The position numbers were made by a program, and so were the translations under genes. This document shows, in pieces, positions 1-11,429 of a stretch of 64,000 nucleotides of DNA (positions within the stretch are counted from its first letter, which is position 1; every line of letters begins with the position of its first letter). Location: positions 23,588,758-23,652,757 of the forward strand of contig CM073323.1 in NCBI GenBank assembly GCA_037043015.1, written 5' to 3'. The notes under the pieces were generated by a model, which searched no databases, was not told the DNA's origin, and worked only from the letters and a program-made list of their open reading frames with translations. The stretch comes from Bryum argenteum. Taxonomy: Eukaryota > Streptophyta > Bryopsida > Bryales > Bryaceae.

Positions 1-3000
1 AAATCTCGTGTAGCAACCTTCAATTCGTGGTATGAGTAGATAGTAGGCTTCACGTCAAACTCTTCAAACACTGCACCACAAGTCCATGTGACCAAAGTGA
101 ATAACTTGGACGAGGTCACAAAGAAAAGAATAAGTAATAACAAACACAATTGTGGAACTTTGTAACTAATTCAAGATATTAAACTTACTTCGTTGAAATC
201 GTTGTTCCAACTCTTGCTTGTATTGTCTATTCTTAAAGAGAATAGCTCCCACCAATATCACCACCAATGCCACCAACGTTGTGCTCGTTGTTGTAGAGAT
301 TAAGATCATCTTGCGTCGATCGGCTCCATTGACTGCTTGCTCAACCACAAAAAATAGATTAATTCTAATTCTAATGAAGACCCTATTTCAGAAAAAAAGG
401 CCATATTGACACCATGTATATTCTTATATAGCCTCCTAACAATTCCTCTAACTCTTTTAATTGAACCCCAACAAAGATCCTGGACAATGGAGTCTCAAAC
501 TTCTGTAATTTTGACTACATGGGGGAAGATGTGATATGACCTGGTAAGGTGGAGCACTCTTGATTACAGAAGCATCTCTTGGCAGCATTTGATAGTTTTC
601 CATTACAAAAAGGGTTGCCTTGTAGCCTGCAAGTTTCATCCGTATTTGCAATGCCATTCACTAATATTATTTGATTAAGGCAAGCAAGTGCAATCAAACA
701 ATCACATGCTAATTGGCACCTCTTAAATCAACTCGCTCATGTAGGCATATGGGACTAGCTAACTCGCTCATGTATGCATATGGGACTAGCTAACTCGCTC
801 ATGTATGCATATGGGACTAGCTTACTTGATAATGAATGCCTTGTCGTTGATGTGTTCAGAGGAATAATTGACATCTGCAATCTGGTTGTACATCAAACTG
901 AGAACCCTAAGTTGCGGAGTTGAACTTTGATTAGCATCTTCAGTGAAAATTTGTCCCAAGTCTAGAGGTCCCATGATACTGTTGTTGTCGAAGTACCTGA
1001 TATTGTTCATAGCCAAACCTTGTATTTAAGGAAGAGTTATTTTGGTATATGGTTACACTTCAAGTTGTAGCAAATGCCATACTCCTTTCCTAATACATGA
1101 TCATTTTAGCACATCACCCAAGATCTAATGGATACAAGTGCGTCTTCAAATGTCAACACTAAACATATAACTTTTCAATGCAAAATAGGGGAGTAGTTGG
1201 GAATGAAGAAGCTTACAACTCTTGAATGGGTCCGATTTCATAGAGATTCCAGTTAGGTAGGAGAGTAGCTTGTTTTCCACTTAAATCCCTAGGTCATTCG
1301 TCATGCACATACAAAAGTAAAGCACAAGGCAAGAATTAGAGCAATGGAGGCACACATGAAACTAAGTAATATCTACATAAATTAAATATAATAATTAATT
1401 GTAGCTTACGGAATGCTTTGGTTGGTCAATGTTCCATTGAAGCGGTTCCCTCCTAAATTCCTATAAAGCCACAACAACAAGCATGTCAACATCTTATGAG
1501 AGCTTACAAGAATTAGCAAGCACTGCTAACCACTTCGTACAAGAACCACCACATCATGCACATAGAGCAAAGGGAAAATGAACAAGCTCATAGGAAAGTC
1601 ATCTATTTTCCACTCACACATATCGCAAGTTTGCAAACTCAATGAGATTTGGTAATGGCCCCTCAAATTGATTTCTAGAGACATCCCTGCACGGAATTCA
1701 AATTTTCCACTTGTTTTTAGCAACTCATTGATTAGGGTTAGCATATCATCAATAACTTTTGAAGAAGATAAGTGTGCTAATTTAGAGCCTAAAATTCCAC
1801 TGTAATACACAAGAACTTTGCATGATAGAACTTACAAATATTGCAACTCAGTGTTAGAAGTCAAATTAGGCAACGTCCCATTGAAGTTGTTGCTAGATAT
1901 GTCACTGCAAGCCACAAAATGAGGAATGCCACAATCAATAAGAGATTCCTAGTAGAGAACTTCCAACATGAGCCAATCCAAGGTGAAACACTTACAGCTT
2001 CTGAAGTCTAGTCTTGTTCTGAAATGCATTTTCTCGAATGGGCCCATAGAACCTGTTTCTACCAATACTGAGTGTTCGAATAGAATTTTTTATTTTTCTA
2101 AGCAGCCGCAATGGATACTCTCCAGTAAGCTGGTTGCCTCCAAGGTCTCTGTGCAACAAGCACAAGCATGGTCAGTTGATTCAATGTGCTCATAAATGTG
2201 ACACTTATGTTCTCATTCCTTCAGCTTGAAAGAGTAAACTTACAGATACTCAAGAGTCCGAAGAAACACCAAAGTACTGGGAATGGTCCCATTGAAAGCA
2301 TTGTCGTGCAGATCCCTGTGATGAGATAGAGGTCAAAAACCCTAGAACTTGCAACTGAACCGGTCAAAGCAATCAGTGGGTTTTCATATCTTTCTCCATC
2401 TTGAATTTCAAGTACACGTTATTAGGATCACACGAGATAATGCCATTCAATTATACCAATTAACACTTATTTCCTCACTTCTGATGATCTTCATGGCATT
2501 GAAGTGTACACAAAGTAGACGATGACTTACAGAACATAGAGCCAAGAATTATTCAATGTGACAGGAAGTGGACCGGAGAGGCCTGGATTTCCGGTAATCA
2601 CCCTGCGCGCATGAATGCCCATATTCCATCAAAAGGCAAGTCGAAGAAATTGTTCTCGAAAAGGACAAGTGGTCAGACTCCAATGTGACTTGCAATTAGG
2701 ATTTTGAAGGACTTACAAGGTGCTGAGACTTGGAAGATATGTGTCCTCACTGGTCCAAAATACGTCTGGTAACGTGCCAACAATTGAAGCATTGGAGATG
2801 GACCTGCACAACCGCCATTTTTCATTCCCCTCAAAAGCTCAATGGATGTGATCCCTTTACTGAGATGTAGGGATCATAGCTAGAGTCGGAAGAGAATGAT
2901 CCTTACACGCCGAGTATTTTGACTTGGAACCATGAGTTGTTGCACCATTCAGGAATGTTCTCACAGAACGGTCGAATGCACGTCACGCCTCGATAGTACC

Positions 3001-3808
3001 CTAGATCGCTCTCGCAAGGAAGTCTCTGCGCAGAGCTCCAGCCTGGCAAATTGCTGCTCAAATCCGGAGTACTGGCGTTCCATGCCGCCCACATCTTCTG
3101 AATCGCATTCACTAACAAGATGCCATACCAAGTTGAAAACAGAATCAGTAATCCTGCAGCCACGTTCTAATATCAAATAGCTCAAATTCAATGTGTCACT
3201 CTCAGAACTGTCCTCTTTCATAACATAACACCAGTCCTTGATGAATGAAACTGTCTACAAGATCCGGTACATGCGATAGATTCAAGTTCCTCGCTGTTTG
3301 TAAGATCATAAATGTGTGAAACTTTTAGAAAGTCTGAGCCTAAGGGGACAGATATTGGCCCTTCTTGACGTGAGGGGTTAAGCTGAAGAGTATCAGGTGA
3401 GCAGACCTCATCAGAATCCAAACACAGTGACGAAACCGAAAAGTGAAGCTCATTGTTGCTTTGAATGCAGAGAATCGACCAGATTCCTGTTAACAGACAA
3501 CCAACCGTGTTTCCTAATTCAAAAGAATCTCAACCTGTTTCGTACCTTTCTGTGACTTGAGTATTCTACCGACAATTAAGAGTTCGGCAAGAACTCCTGG
3601 TGTTAGCGCTCAGGGGGAAGCTGCAGTATACAACATCAAGTAGAGGAAACGTACATTCATAGTCATGATAGACCCAGACTTCCCCGTTGGTCTGATTGCG
3701 GTAGGATTGACATGAGACGAAGCCAGAGTTCGACAGAATCTGCAAGAGAACGGTCGCCATGAAGCTTAAGTTAGGCCATGATAGCATCGCAGCTCGAGTT
3801 GCAGCCAT
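1..3808 (-). CDS. LRR receptor-like kinase, LRR-VIII type (3' part outside window)
   Basis: Plasma-membrane receptor kinase; the kinase domain lies beyond the left edge. The ATG is at 3808, followed by a hydrophobic signal peptide. Phase-consistent exons on the minus strand are 3808-3655, 3111-2907, 2803-2717, 2602-2531, 2315-2244, 2148-1996, 1904-1836, 1686-1618, 1460-1410, 1288-1217, 996-826, 626-about 510, about 330-189 and 70-1, all with GT donors and AG acceptors. Most LRR exons are 69-72 nt and in phase 2, one repeat per exon, as usual in plant LRR-RLKs. The ectodomain has an N-terminal cap with WxxW and C...C residues, about nine LRRs (for example LDISSNNFNGTLP), then GNPFC and a CFC...C cluster. 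A transmembrane helix (about 300-245) is followed by YHELKVATRDF, the usual entry to the kinase. LRR order and the GNP-C motif resemble the LRR-VIII-1 group that includes Arabidopsis HPCA1. The exon boundaries between 510 and 330 are not resolved, and the stretch between the last LRR and the membrane helix looks short for that group. Confidence 0.88.
730..822. repeat. 31-bp tandem repeat, three copies, at an intron donor
   Basis: Three consecutive 31-bp units (730-760, 761-791, 792-822) that differ at one base lie in the receptor-kinase intron. The last unit runs into the GTAAGC donor of the 826-996 exon. Because the unit ends in CTAGC(T), the array places near-copies of donor-proximal sequence in the intron. 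Confidence 0.95.
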
Positions 3809-4703
3809 CGCAGCTTCAGACCGATTCCAAAGCTCTCATGAAGCCTCTCCGAGGTACTACAACATGATGAAATTTGATGAAAGAGTCGGTTTCTAGCTGA
3901 ATATTTTTGCACCCTTCAAATTAAACAAACTATATATTTCGCACGACTTGCACATTCCACAAGGACGTACCATATATTTCCCGCCAGCTGTGCGCCATGG
4001 ACCTCAGTCCACTGCAATTTCTTCTTTAAAGTAGCCTGACCCCACCTGAGAACCTACGTCAGCATGAATGCCGTGTGATGAACGTCATAATTGATGCTTC
4101 CCGACACTAGTCTATGAGGACTTTTTCAGTGATTTAGTTGTCCGACACATGTGGCCAACATAAGCGAGTATACCATATTGAACTAAATCTGGACTCTTTC
4201 ATGAATTTTGGACTGGAATGAATTTTGGACTGGAATGAATTTTGGACTATTCAAATTCGTGAAATGATTTTGAATTATTTTTTTTTAATTGGGATCCAAG
4301 TATCTTTGGATTCTCGTCATATCATTTTAATTTTCTCGAAGTGTCTCGGCACATGGCCAGCGAGGATCCCTGATCGGGAACTTCTGGACTCCCCTCAGTC
4401 CAGAATTGGTTAAATATGTCATGAATACGGTAAATAGACTACGAATGAAACTGAATTTCTCTATTGGACCCTGTATTCCAGATTATATAAACATCAAAAA
4501 CGAATTAAGTGAAGAGGAGATGAAGAGGATCTCAAGCACCCGCAAAAGCAGCCCCACATCGCTCGAATCGCCAAACTCCAGCCACTCATCTCGAAATTCA
4601 CTTCTACTTCACCTCGGTGGGCGCCCTCGTCACGCTCTCGTAGTAGCCTCCTCGGTTCCAAAGGTTGGCGGGGAAGCCTTAGCGTCCTTAACCAAGGCCT
4701 CTT
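3809..4703. other. Upstream region of the receptor kinase
   Basis: Presumed 5' leader and promoter of the minus-strand receptor kinase up to about 4100, then non-coding DNA. A 17-bp phrase, GAATTTTGGACTGGAAT with variation, is repeated three times at 4203-4250. I see no gene in it. Confidence 0.5.
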
Positions 4704-5045
4704 TCAGCTGGGCAGTCTTGGGAGCGCCATAGCATCGACTTGAACGTGCCAGTCTCGGAACGTGCTCTGCAAGTAGGCTCCCAAGATAACGTCAACATGT
4801 TTTTCGATGATTACGATCATGTCGTTCTTTAAGTTGATGCCTGTTTCCTGTTTTGAGGAGGAGCCGCGCAACTCGATGTAAGGACACTCATCGTCGGCTT
4901 CTACTTCCGTTACATGAATCTGGCGAAGGTTTCTCCGGTGAGGTATTCGGTACGAAACTGTGCAGAAAATGATTGTCGTCGTGACATCGGTTCTGTTCTT
5001 TCGGACTAGGGTGTCCGTCGGACCACGGTGTCCGCTGTCAATGGC
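4704..5045 (-). other. Unrecognised open frame without start codon
   Basis: About 113 codons stay open on the minus strand, from a TAA near 5045 to a TGA at 4704-4706. The composition is protein-like (Asp, Glu, Lys and Val rich, with DDECPYIELRGSSS and STFRDWHVQVDA), unlike the surrounding AT-rich DNA. There is no ATG at the upstream end, no clear splice partner, and I do not recognise the family. It may be an exon of a host gene remnant or a chance open frame. An adjacent stretch in another frame (GAPKTAQLKEALVKDAKA, about 4730-4650) also looks coding, which would fit a decayed host gene. Confidence 0.25.
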
Positions 5046-6517
5046 TTAGCTGTAGCGGGCGTGATCACGTGTATTCGAGTTAACGGCAAAAAAATTATAT
5101 AAATCGCAAAGCTTTCCAAAATTCAGATTCTTACGAGCACTGCATATTGCCCCACCAGGTGTAGCTGTATATGATCTTCGGCAAATTGGAGTTAAGACCT
5201 TGTTCAGTTGCTCAAATCCTATTTGACAGATGCATCTGAATACGGCAGTACGACATTGCAAGAGGTCACAGCCCCACTTCAGAAGGCCCTCGTTACATTT
5301 CCTCTTCAACAATCCCATCAGATCGAAATCAACGATGGCACCCCATCGAACTTCACAAATGTGAACCACAAGGCCCAGCCGCTTAACTATGAGACTTTTT
5401 ATTTGCCATTCATCCGGATTGGGTGTAGATAGATCCACATGTAGATATGCTCTACCCAACAGATTCTCGCACTGTTACAATTAGAATTAAGAAGACGAGT
5501 ACAGGGGAACACCCGCAGCAAAAATGTCACGTAGACAATACGTTCGCGTTTGTGATCTCAGATGCGCATACAAAATCCTCACAGTCACTGATACATCACT
5601 ATCTCCTGACAAGGGACACGCATTCAAGAAAACAATTCGTCAGAATAAGAATTCAAATTGTGTGTATATACAAATCTGTCCGCGAAACAACTCCACAATG
5701 CCTCGTTGCGTGAGTTAGTCCGGGCTTTGCCAGACCTGCCACGGGTTGGGATCCTCTAGCCTGCTTCGATAGCATATCTACCAAAGGAAAAGGTAGCCAA
5801 CATTGTTAGCATTCTTCACAAAACCTCTAGTGGTTAGGTGTGACTCAAAAATTACTTTTCTAGAGTGATCGGCTAAATATAAGTCTAGGCGAGGCTGGAT
5901 GCTGTCATCAGGCACAATGATTGAACTGAACTTCATGGTGTAATGCTTCAGAACAATCAAATGTTCTTACTTCTGAGTTGAAATTGATGACCGCCAGCAC
6001 ATCCAATAACAGTGAACGGACGTCCTTCTCAGCTCCCTTCCATTTGGAGTCCTGTCCACAGCTGTATTCGGACTTCTGCTGTACACAATTGAAGGTGAAG
6101 GACAAAATTCCTAGAGGAGATCTGGCTAGTCCGCGTGCACAGCATCCATGCATGAACCTTAACCCGATGCTTTAGTCAGAGTATAGAGGAGGTCCTCTGC
6201 TTTTAGTCCTGCACAGGTTAACAAACTGATCAAAAGTGAGTACGACTAGAAACACAGCAACGGTCTTACAAAATATTCACTATGACCATAATACAGCTCT
6301 GTCAGCAGACACCACAAACTACATTATGTAATTTACTAGTCAAGGCACCTGTGAAATAAAGGCGAAGCACAAACCAACTGAAGCCAGTTAACAATACGTA
6401 TCAAACGACGCTGAATAACCGACACAATGAGCAACAGCGGTAAGAGTGCAAGACTCGGAAAAAGATTCATCAAAAACAGCATTGGCATGGCTGCTATGTA
6501 GAGGATTTATGACATAC
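5046..6517. other. Downstream region of the ISWI gene
   Basis: Likely contains the 3' UTR and terminator of the minus-strand ISWI gene. The stop codon TAG at 6518-6520 is directly followed on the minus strand by GTATGTC, a good intron donor, so a 3'-UTR intron is possible. The 60-140 codon frames here start at non-ATG codons and match nothing I recognise. Confidence 0.45.
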
Positions 6518-9500
6518 CTATTTGCGTTTCTTGTTGTTACCCTGCACATCCTCCAAGCCTGGTGAAGTACCCCAGCCCCTCCTACCAGGAGAAGGACTAC
6601 CCTTGTTGATTTTCTTCTGGTCTTTCCTTGCCTGCCGCTCCCGCTGATCCAGCTCCTGATTTTCTCTCTCCACTAGACGTATAAGAGTGTCACACCTCCT
6701 GGCCAGTTCTGATGGTGTCCGAGACTTCACGAACCAATCGAAGCGGAACACCGGAGATGCATGTACCGCAGCCTTGAGTTCTTCCCAATTTCCATAACCC
6801 AACCTATGTACTGAGCAGAGTAGGAACCGATCACACTCCTCGCTGTAAAGCTTCCCCTTGTTCTGACCGTACTGAATCTTGAGCTCCAACCACGGATTCC
6901 GGTACCTGTCCAACTTCTTACTCACTGACTTCATGATCTCATCCTTCCGAGAAATACGAGCCTCTCCCCTTTCGATATTCTTTATGATTCTCTCATGGTC
7001 GTTGAGAGTGTTGTAACGGCTCCAGAACACTTTAGAATACTTGTCCACTTCTTCCTCTGTTTTGCCATCGACCTCACTAGCGATGCTTTTCAAGTCATCG
7101 CGTCCGTACTTCTCACATGCTCGCACAAATGCAACAAAATCACGTCGGGACCAGCTCTGGAAGCCCTCCGACAGCAGCTGCTCTTTCTCCTCCGCTTCCT
7201 TCTCTGTAAGACCCTCCTCTACATCCTCAATGACTCTCACATCCTCGCCAGTATTTGCTGCTTTGGCCTGCAGAAGCCCCTTCACTTCTTTCTCGAAAAT
7301 CTCCGTAAGACGTTGTGTGTTGAAAAACTGGAAGTCGTGGAGTTGGGGCATACGAGGAATGCGGGGCTCTCTGGGTTTAGGCACTGGTCCAGCTCGCATC
7401 GCCTGCTTAAAGTAATCAGACTCTGAGTAATTCCGCTTCCGTTCACGTTTTGGCGGTTCTATCCAGTTGTCCGCAATGATCTTCTTGAACTCGTTCTTAC
7501 CGTCTTCCTTGTCATCCTGATCATCAAAGTCATACAGCCCCGCAGTATCGTCCATCTTGAACTTGATGGCGTCATCTGTGAACTTCTTCATCTTCTGATC
7601 AAGTTCCGCTGTTGCTTCTTCTCCTTTCGCAATGATACGGTCAATGTCTTCATCAGTAATCGTGCTGTCCCCAGAACTGAACACCTTCTCGGCTCCATAA
7701 CGAACCATCTGCAACAACTCATCTTTGTTGACTGCTTTCTGCTCCGCCAAACGCCCCTGTTGAATGACAAGTGCATCTAGGGCCAGTTTCTTGTATGCTC
7801 TCTCTATCACTTTCTCCTCGATGGTAAATTCCGTGCAAAACCTGAAAACTTGTACTTCTTTCTTCTGACCGATTCGATGTGCACGATCCTGAGCCTGAAG
7901 ATCCACCTGAGGATTCCAATCGCTGTCGTACAAAATGACTATATCCGCAGTTGCCAAATTGATTCCCAAACCTCCTGCCCGAGTAGAAAGCAGGAAACAA
8001 AACTTCTCACTATTCGGAGCATTGAACTGATCTATCGCGCTCTCACGATCATCACCACTGGTATTACCGTCAATCCGGCAGTATTGATAGGTCCGAAACT
8101 GGCAATAGTCCTCAAGAATGTCCAAAAGTCGTGTCATCTGAGAGAAAATGAGCACACGCGACTGTCGCTGCTTCAATTTCGGCAGCAGTTTGTCCAAGAG
8201 CACCATCTTCCCTGCAGTCTCAACCAGATGCTCCCCAGTTGTGTAGGGTGGACCCGGCTCAGCTCCCTCGAAAAGATACGGATGGTTACAGCACTTCCGA
8301 AGCTGCATGGCAATATTGAGAAGCCTCTTTCTCTCACCTCCTGTGTTGATAGCATCCATGTCTTTCTGCAGTAGAGCCCGATAGTATTGCTTCTGAAGAG
8401 TAGACATACCAACCTTCAGGATTGTTTCCTTCTTTGGAGGCAAACCCCTTTCGACATCGGATTTAAGACGCCGCAGTAAAAATGGCCTCAACACCTTGTG
8501 CAATTGCTGGACGACTTCATGTTGGTCGTTGTCACCAGAAATCTGAAACCACTCGTCAAACGTCTCCGCTGAGCTAAAAATCTCAGGAAGAAGAAAATTC
8601 AAAAGTGCCCAAAGCTCATGTAGGTTATTCTGCAGCGGAGTTCCGGTGATCAATAGCCGGTAATTCGTGCTGAACAGGCGCATGGTCTTCGCAAGAATGG
8701 AGGATTCATTCTTAATACGATGCGCCTCATCAATGATGATGTACCGCCAACTGAATTTCCGTAAAGCAGTCCTCTCCTTAATCGCCATCTCAAAACTCGT
8801 CACGCAAATGTCAAATTTCCCAGCCACGAGCAGATTGTCCCGCTGATACGTCCTCTCATCCTGGTTGCCATGAAACTTAAAGGCTCGCAGTACAGGACAA
8901 AATCTGCGAATTTCGTTCATCCAGTTTCCCAATGTCGACTTCGGTGCAACCACCATATGTGGCCCGGAAATGCCACAGTACTCGTGCAGATACGCGAGCA
9001 AGGAGATTGTCTGTAGCGTCTTGCCAAGTCCCATCTCATCAGCCAGAATGCCATTCACACCATTCTCGTACAAACGAATCAGCCAATTCAACCCGGCGAG
9101 CTGATACTCGCGCATTTTGCCATTGATGCAAGCCGGCTGCACAAGCAACCTCGTCCCGCGTGCAGCGCCAGCATCCTCTGCCTCATCTTCCTTGAGGTAC
9201 TCCTTGTCTTCTTCCTCCTCCGTCAGCTTACTGCCGTGCCGTCCCTTACTCCCTTTCTTCGCGTCCTTCGCCGCCTGCGGACCGTTCGCGAAATGCGCAA
9301 AAATTTCCGTCTGCTGCAACAGAAACTTCAACCGCCCCTTAGCTTTCGTGTTCATGTCGCTGTCTACCAGCTTGTTCTGCTCCGCCAAGAATGCGTCGAC
9401 CTCCGCTTTCTTCCGCTTTTTCAAGTCGTGCAACCGCTGCCGCTCCCTCTTCGCAATGTCTTTCTTCGACCCGCCGTCCGCTTCATCGTCTTCGTCGTCG

Positions 9501-9655
9501 CTGTCCTCGCACTCCGCCATAGTCACATCTTCGTCGCCTACCTCCGCGGCAGCTTCCTCTATGGCCGCTATCTCCTCCGGGTCCTCTTCCTCGCCGGCCA
9601 TGGGCACATCCTCCTCCTCCTGTTTGGCCGCGGCTCCTCTCCTTCCACCCGCCAT
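6518..9655 (-). CDS. ISWI-type chromatin-remodelling ATPase (CHR11/CHR17 class), no coding introns
   Basis: Nuclear SNF2-family motor that slides and spaces nucleosomes using ATP. The ATG at 9655 (MAGGRRGAAAKQEEEDVPM) gives 1045 residues, close to the roughly 1060 of Arabidopsis CHR11; the open frame reaches 9760 only from a GTG. Order: an acidic N-terminus (residues 12-60); a basic AutoN-like stretch (65-115); the SNF2 DEXD lobe with DEMGLGKT (206-213), DEAH (309-312) and TGTPLQNN; the helicase C lobe with FSQMTRLLDILEDY, STRAGGLGINLATAD and QAQDRAHRIGQ; NegC; HAND; SANT (WSRRDFVAFVRACEKYGRDD); SLIDE (YGNWEELKAA...RFDWFVKSRTP); and a basic tail ending NNKKRK. All catalytic motifs are intact. 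Alignment by eye to the Arabidopsis protein shows no intron-sized gap. Plant ISWI genes normally have many introns, so this looks like a retained processed copy or an intron-loss allele. Upstream DNA (9656-10130) is GC-rich. Confidence 0.97.
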   Translation of the reverse strand: MAGGRRGAAAKQEEEDVPMAGEEEDPEEIAAIEEAAAEVGDEDVTMAECEDSDDEDDEADGGSKKDIAKRERQRLHDLKKRKKAEVDAFLAEQNKLVDSDMNTKAKGRLKFLLQQTEIFAHFANGPQAAKDAKKGSKGRHGSKLTEEEEDKEYLKEDEAEDAGAARGTRLLVQPACINGKMREYQLAGLNWLIRLYENGVNGILADEMGLGKTLQTISLLAYLHEYCGISGPHMVVAPKSTLGNWMNEIRRFCPVLRAFKFHGNQDERTYQRDNLLVAGKFDICVTSFEMAIKERTALRKFSWRYIIIDEAHRIKNESSILAKTMRLFSTNYRLLITGTPLQNNLHELWALLNFLLPEIFSSAETFDEWFQISGDNDQHEVVQQLHKVLRPFLLRRLKSDVERGLPPKKETILKVGMSTLQKQYYRALLQKDMDAINTGGERKRLLNIAMQLRKCCNHPYLFEGAEPGPPYTTGEHLVETAGKMVLLDKLLPKLKQRQSRVLIFSQMTRLLDILEDYCQFRTYQYCRIDGNTSGDDRESAIDQFNAPNSEKFCFLLSTRAGGLGINLATADIVILYDSDWNPQVDLQAQDRAHRIGQKKEVQVFRFCTEFTIEEKVIERAYKKLALDALVIQQGRLAEQKAVNKDELLQMVRYGAEKVFSSGDSTITDEDIDRIIAKGEEATAELDQKMKKFTDDAIKFKMDDTAGLYDFDDQDDKEDGKNEFKKIIADNWIEPPKRERKRNYSESDYFKQAMRAGPVPKPREPRIPRMPQLHDFQFFNTQRLTEIFEKEVKGLLQAKAANTGEDVRVIEDVEEGLTEKEAEEKEQLLSEGFQSWSRRDFVAFVRACEKYGRDDLKSIASEVDGKTEEEVDKYSKVFWSRYNTLNDHERIIKNIERGEARISRKDEIMKSVSKKLDRYRNPWLELKIQYGQNKGKLYSEECDRFLLCSVHRLGYGNWEELKAAVHASPVFRFDWFVKSRTPSELARRCDTLIRLVERENQELDQRERQARKDQKKINKGSPSPGRRGWGTSPGLEDVQGNNKKRK

Positions 9656-10556
9656 AGCAGACCACTCCCTCAACAAGCCAACAGAGCTCTTCTCTTCAAA
9701 CCCTAGCAATAGCAAAAGCGCACAAAATCGAGCCGGGAAAATGCAAATGCGCGAGCTCACGAGCCGATGCTCCCGAGAACATCAGCGGGCGCGCGACCGA
9801 TCGGGAGAGGGTTCTCTCTCGATTTGATCAACACAAAGTCATCAGGCGAAATGGAAAGGGTTCAGGGGAGCTTGGAGCCCTAACGATCCTCGTCCAACGG
9901 GAAGTGGACGAGAGGCGTCTTTCGTTGACGATAAAGTCGCTCCCGCGCTTCCGAGTGGCGGGAGTTCCGAGAGATGGGGGTTGGGGGAGCGGGAATTAGG
10001 AATAAGGCGGGGGCGGGGTCGACGTTGCTCTCGGAAGTTTGAAATCAGGGCCATGAAACCGAAATGCACGCCTCCTGGCCGTTGCCAATCAATTTTGCTC
10101 TTGATGAATTTCAAGGGTTCACCCATCCGTAATTAACCGGCCTCAACATTTGCCTGACGTGGAAACATCCGATTGGTGTTCGACAGACACATTACAGCCC
10201 GTAATGTCTAGTGTGCGGATGAAAGTTTGTAATATGGAGCTTTGTGTATGAAAACCTCTCGTCCGGTGAATTACGCCCGGTAATGTGAGCCTCTCGCAGC
10301 GCCGGATCATACTGTCGCAGCGCTCACGCGCTGCTCCATTACTCTCCGTAACGCTGCTCGAGGCCCCCATTACCTAGTCCGTAAACACCCGCCGCACAAA
10401 TCCCCGTTCATTTGGTGGGCGAGTTATGGCCCTTAATCACTGGTTACGCGGTATCTCCCTCCCAGCCGGAGGTGACAGGAAATTCATCTACGGAACCATT
10501 TCTCATTCAATTTCTGAATGATTTCTTGTTAATTTCTTGTTAGGCGGCGTTTCCAT
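9656..10556. promoter_or_regulatory. ISWI 5' leader and promoter region
   Basis: GC-rich DNA directly 5' of the minus-strand ISWI gene, consistent with a leader containing CCCTCTCCCGATCGG-type pyrimidine tracts. Between 10190 and 10390 the phrases CCGTAATG, CCGGTAATG and CCGTAAC recur several times on either strand. This is a possible motif cluster or transposon relic. No protein-coding evidence. Confidence 0.4.
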
Positions 10557-10653
10557 CGGACAATCACTGCTCCCTCGGATGATATGTAAATAAATCTCCC
10601 TCCTTGTCGAGAGATTTATTTGCATATAACCCTTGTCGTGGGTGATTGCCCTA
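10557..10653. repeat. Short inverted repeat (hairpin) about 97 bp
   Basis: The left arm begins GGACAATCAC and contains ATGTAAATAAATCTCCC. The right arm is its imperfect reverse complement (GAGAGATTTATTTGCATAT, ending GTGATTGCCC). Arms are about 45 bp with a loop of a few bases. It could be a tiny MITE or a foldback RNA source. Confidence 0.7.
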
Positions 10654-10924
10654 TATAAATATTTCATTATTAAGTTTGTTCAAAGCATTATATCTCATAC
10701 TTGTGTTGATTTTTGAAGAAAATATACAAGTTTGAGTTTGATTCACGAACTAAAATAAATGAGATAGTTGGTGAAATGGTATAAATGTTAAATTTAAATT
10801 ACCATATATTTCAATAATAGTGATAGATTTTTCAAGTAATGAGAAATTAGTTGACCTTCAAGGTCTCAACCTAATTATAACTGTAGAACACATATCTTAA
10901 AAAAATGTCATAGGTGAAAGTGAG

Positions 10925-11230
10925 GGTAAGTTATTAATATCTCACAATATTCTATCTTGTTTTAGACTTATTGTAGGTCATGTAGGTCAAACTCTGAGTC
11001 ACTAGGCCTCCTAAATTGTAATATTGTAACTTCTTGTTGTACTCTTAAGGACTACAAAAATACATCACTTTCACTTTCGACGTATCATCCACAATTTTGA
11101 TGGAAATCATCCACCTTCATCTCAATAACACCCTTGCACCGAGAAAAAATATTCAAAAAAAAATCTTGGCTTAGATAATAACCTTGCAATGGTGAAAAGT
11201 GGCCAAATATCTACAAAGAAGAAAATGAAA
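10925..11230 (+). repeat. Dispersed repeat family R1, copy a
   Basis: Shares an ordered series of phrases with three other places in the window: a CATGTAGGTCAAA-type opening, GAGTCACTAGGCCTCC, TTGTAATATTGTAA, then CACCTTCATCTCAATAACACCC and ACCTTGCAATGGTGAAAA. The order is kept, so it is a diverged interspersed repeat. Type not determined. Confidence 0.7.
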
Positions 11231-11429
11231 ATTATACTAAATCTCTTGCACTAGACTACATGCTATGTCTTCCACATATTGTAGTTGGAATTAAGGCTTT
11301 TAACACAATACTAGATTCAAAATTGTATTTTACCCCTAAATGGTTTGACTCATTTGTAGAAGAAAGAAGTCAACATGTTCTGAAAGAAAGTCTCAAAAAT
11401 GTAATGGAAGGTTAATTATCCGGATCCCA

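Noticed and set aside
5046-5459. 137-codon minus-strand frame downstream of ISWI
   Set aside because: Starts at TTG, no recognisable domain, lies in likely 3'-UTR or terminator DNA.
9117-9827. 236-codon plus-strand frame, Ser-rich
   Set aside because: Antisense shadow of the acidic N-terminus of the ISWI gene.
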